From assembly GCA_002381045.1 (NCBI GenBank), contig DFWT01000091.1, positions 966-9,414 of the forward strand: a stretch of 8,449 bases of DNA, in the 5' to 3' direction. This DNA comes from Rhodoferax sp. UBA4127 (lineage in GTDB: Bacteria > Pseudomonadota > Gammaproteobacteria > Burkholderiales > Burkholderiaceae_C). The notes under the pieces were generated by a model that saw nothing but the letters and a program-made list of their open reading frames with translations, had not been told where the DNA came from and searched no databases. Both the position numbers and the translations under genes were made by a program. This document shows positions 6,547-8,449 of this stretch, in pieces (within the stretch, counting starts at the first letter, position 1; each line of letters begins with the position of its first letter).

Positions 6547-7167
6547 CTAACCACCGAACTTGGCGTAATACTTCACCACTGCCGGGGTTTTGGCAATACG
6601 CCGCACGTGGGCATTCAGTGCAGGGGCAACTTTTTCCACCAGATCGGTGGGTACGTGGTCCAGGCGACCGGAATTGAGGGCGCGCACGTCGACAAACACC
6701 TTCAGGTCAGCAACCGTGAGACGATTGTCGGTAAAGTATTCACCGCCATGGGCCAGTAACTGGCTTTGCAGCCAAGCAAGGTACACGGGCATGGAGCCGT
6801 TGACGAGAGCAGTGCGGGCTTCCCTTTGGGCATCACCCGTCATCCGAAAGCTCGGACCCATCTTGACGCCGGCTTCCTCCACAACATACATGACCTCGTC
6901 GCACAGCAGCGCCTGAAATGCATCGGCAGGGTACAAACCTGCCAGTTTGCCCGCGTATCGAAGGATCGAGTCGCACTGCGTCACCTGAACGCCATCCACC
7001 TGCAGGGTGGGTACTTGGCCAAAGGGGGTGGATTTGCGTACCGCGGCGAATTCAGGGAATGCAAAGCGGTGGTCTTCAAACTCAATGCCGCCAATGTGGA
7101 GGGCCAGGCGCACGGGTTCGGCGCGGCCGCCGTGAAAATCGAAATACGTGAGTTTGAGTTGGGGCAT
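6547..7167 (-). CDS. Glutathione S-transferase, sigma-class-like
   Basis: A cytosolic glutathione S-transferase of 206 residues, the normal length for the family; it would conjugate or otherwise use glutathione in detoxification or stress handling. The thioredoxin-like N-terminal domain (about 1-80) begins LTYFDFHGGRAEPVRLAL, with Tyr8 at the catalytic position used by sigma and alpha classes. QVPTLQVDG at 51-59 carries the cis-proline (P53) of the glutathione site, and QCDSILRYAGKLAGLYP at 64-80 matches the region that contacts the glutathione glutamyl group. The all-helical C-terminal domain holds YFTDNRLTVADLKVFVDVR at 144-162, the usual Asp-containing capping motif of helix 6. The start is ATG with an AGGT-like ribosome binding site about 10 bases upstream. 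The substrate cannot be told from sequence. A candidate promoter and palindrome precede it. Confidence 0.95.
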   Translation of the reverse strand: MPQLKLTYFDFHGGRAEPVRLALHIGGIEFEDHRFAFPEFAAVRKSTPFGQVPTLQVDGVQVTQCDSILRYAGKLAGLYPADAFQALLCDEVMYVVEEAGVKMGPSFRMTGDAQREARTALVNGSMPVYLAWLQSQLLAHGGEYFTDNRLTVADLKVFVDVRALNSGRLDHVPTDLVEKVAPALNAHVRRIAKTPAVVKYYAKFGG

Positions 7168-7183
7168 GGTGGTTACCTGAGAT

Positions 7184-7194
7184 CCTGAGTCAGG
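7184..7194. promoter_or_regulatory. Palindrome in the glutathione transferase leader
   Basis: CCTGA-G-TCAGG is a perfect 11-bp palindrome 17 bases upstream of the glutathione transferase start and about 15-25 bases past the predicted transcript start. A second CCTGAG lies 8 bp away at 7176. This is a suitable place for a repressor operator, but the half-sites are short and chance is possible. Confidence 0.3.
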
Positions 7195-7215
7195 CCCGGA
7201 AAGGGCGATTCGGGA

Positions 7216-7245
7216 ATTCTAGGTGGTCAGAACTGCTGGTGACAA
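7216..7245 (-). promoter_or_regulatory. Sigma70-like promoter for the glutathione transferase gene
   Basis: On the minus strand TTGTCA (7245-7240) is followed after 18 bp by TAGAAT (7221-7216). Each hexamer matches the sigma70 consensus at five of six positions. Transcription would begin near 7209, giving a leader of about 42 bases before the glutathione transferase ATG. Confidence 0.5.
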
Positions 7246-7489
7246 TGGCGTGCCAATGACTCTTCAAGACCCATAGCCGCCGACCACGACAGTCAGCTTA
7301 CGGGTTGCCCAGCTAGACTCCAGTGAATAGCCGTTCATGGCGATCGGCATCGCGCCCAAAGCAGTTGTAGAGATTTCCAAACTGATTGCGCCATACTAGT
7401 CATTCAAATGTGATGCGCATTTGTGTCAAATCCAATTTGAACATTGACACAGGATGCGCGAAGAAATTTGGAACTGCCATATTTCAGAT
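7246..7489. other. Intergenic region between transporter and glutathione transferase
   Basis: Together with the promoter and leader described separately, about 320 bases separate these two minus-strand genes. The part near the transporter stop contains a nested dyad region. I see no RNA gene and no coding frame I would trust in the rest (7246-7404). A plus-strand open frame at 7454-7657 mostly overlaps the transporter antisense and is not supported. Confidence 0.6.
7405..7451. repeat. Nested inverted repeats downstream of the transporter gene
   Basis: Three dyads lie within 47 bp: CAAATG/CATTTG (7405-7410 and 7418-7423, overlapping the self-complementary ATGCGCAT at 7413-7420); TCAAAT-CCA-ATTTGA (7426-7440); and TGTGTCAA/TTGACACA (7422-7429 and 7444-7451). 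The last two share bases, so only one could fold at a time. GATGCGC is also repeated directly at 7412 and 7453. The position, about 40-85 bp after the transporter stop, suggests either a transcript-end structure or an operator upstream of the glutathione transferase promoter. No T-tract is present. Confidence 0.5.
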
Positions 7490-8416
7490 CTAACCAATTG
7501 GGTCTTGAACGAGTGGCGTATGCAAGTCCGGCTTGGTGGCAAGCTTGCCTTGCCACCAGATGAACAGCCCGGATGCGATGACCACTACACAGCCGAGGAC
7601 CATGGGTCCGTCCAGTCGCTCACCAAACATCCCGATGCCCAAGCCAACGCCGAATAGCAGCCGGGTGTACCGGAAAGGTGTGACGGCAGAAATGGCGCCG
7701 GTACGCATCGCCTTCATTAACGCCGCATAGGCAAAGACGCCAGACCCAACCGCGACAGCCATACCGATGACGTTGGTGCGGGTCGGCCAAACAAACGGCT
7801 TGCCATCCCACAACAAGAAGGTTGCGCCGGCAACAACGACTGTTAAAAATCCGTAAAAACCCAGATGCCAAGTGGTCAGCGATGCAGGTGCCGCACGGCT
7901 AGCCAAGTCCCGCCCAGCGAAACCCAGAGTGCCGACCACGGCCAACATGGACAAGGCCGAGAAGTCACCTGTTGAAGGTCGCAAGATGATGACAACCCCG
8001 ATCAGGCCGGCCACGATGGCGCACCAACGCCGCCAGCCGACGGCTTCGCCGAAGAATGTCGTCGCGCCAAGAACCACGATGATGGGTGTCGCCTGAAGGA
8101 TGGCGGTGGCGGAAGACAAAGGCGTGAGGGCGATGGCAAGAACATAGAACAATCGGCCCACAAGTTCGCACACGGCACGAATCAGCATCAGCTTGGAAAA
8201 CGCTTGCGTGATGAGCACCTTGGACCCGCTGCGCCGAGTCAAGTAGGCGAACAGGATGGCCCCTCCAGCACCAAACAGAATCAGCACCTGTCCAACTGGC
8301 AACTGTTTCGTGGCGACTTTGATGAACGCATCTTCTACGGCAAACGCTGCCATTGATGCAATCATCCAAACAATACCAGTGAGATTCGCACGCTGGAGGG
8401 GCGGTTGTGTGTGCAT
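7490..8416 (-). CDS. DMT-superfamily (EamA-domain) inner-membrane transporter
   Basis: A 308-residue integral membrane protein of the drug/metabolite transporter superfamily, the usual length for a ten-helix EamA protein. Hydrophobic segments fall at about residues 12-30, 42-60, 75-97, 100-122, 130-146, 153-168, 183-203, 214-234, 245-264 and 270-288. The two halves each resemble one EamA repeat; the first ends with the typical QATPIIVVLGATTFFGEAV..RRW (from 108) and GLIGVVIILRP, and the second with GERLDGPMVLGCVVVIASGL (265-284). The C-terminal tail of about 18 residues is hydrophilic. Such proteins export or import small metabolites across the inner membrane; the substrate cannot be assigned. 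The ATG start leaves a short hydrophilic N-terminus. No clear ribosome binding site precedes it, and the upstream sequence runs out of the window after 33 bases, so its promoter cannot be judged. Confidence 0.95.
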   Translation of the reverse strand: MHTQPPLQRANLTGIVWMIASMAAFAVEDAFIKVATKQLPVGQVLILFGAGGAILFAYLTRRSGSKVLITQAFSKLMLIRAVCELVGRLFYVLAIALTPLSSATAILQATPIIVVLGATTFFGEAVGWRRWCAIVAGLIGVVIILRPSTGDFSALSMLAVVGTLGFAGRDLASRAAPASLTTWHLGFYGFLTVVVAGATFLLWDGKPFVWPTRTNVIGMAVAVGSGVFAYAALMKAMRTGAISAVTPFRYTRLLFGVGLGIGMFGERLDGPMVLGCVVVIASGLFIWWQGKLATKPDLHTPLVQDPIG

Positions 8417-8449
8417 GTGCGGAATTATCGATGAGGCGTTTTGCGACTG

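Overview
The window looks like a stretch of a moderately GC-rich proteobacterial chromosome. Burkholderiales, perhaps a Comamonadaceae-like organism, is my best guess from codon use (many CTG/TTG, GCG, CGC codons) and from the style of the flanking housekeeping-type genes. This is inference only, because no rRNA or marker gene is present.

Bases 1-502 hold no convincing gene. They contain a cluster of the octamer CGCCTGTC (TGACAGGCG on the other strand), arranged as three imperfect 28-bp units plus extra copies. Bases 503-5859 are a tight four-gene plus-strand operon: a short N6-adenine DNA methyltransferase-like protein with motif I but no catalytic NPPY; an ORF6N-domain protein; a larger Eco57I-type methyltransferase with NPPY but an altered motif I; and an 846-residue restriction subunit that joins an N-terminal GIY-YIG-like nuclease domain to an SF2 (DEAD/DEAH-like) helicase. 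The genes overlap or nearly touch (4 bp, about 11 bp, 8 bp), so they are probably translated from one message. Together they look like a restriction-modification (anti-phage) system of the helicase plus methylase kind. It differs from textbook type III in its split methyltransferase, its GIY-YIG nuclease and its embedded ORF6N protein.

The operon is followed by a 202-bp gap with inverted repeats, where it converges with three minus-strand genes. In their direction of transcription these are a DMT/EamA-family transporter (8416-7490), a sigma-like glutathione S-transferase (7167-6547) and a small conserved-looking hypothetical protein (6457-6062). The glutathione S-transferase has a good sigma70-like promoter and a short palindrome in its leader. 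The gap upstream of it (7168-7489) also holds a nested set of inverted repeats near the transporter's stop codon. These three genes look like ordinary chromosomal background beside the accessory restriction-modification island.
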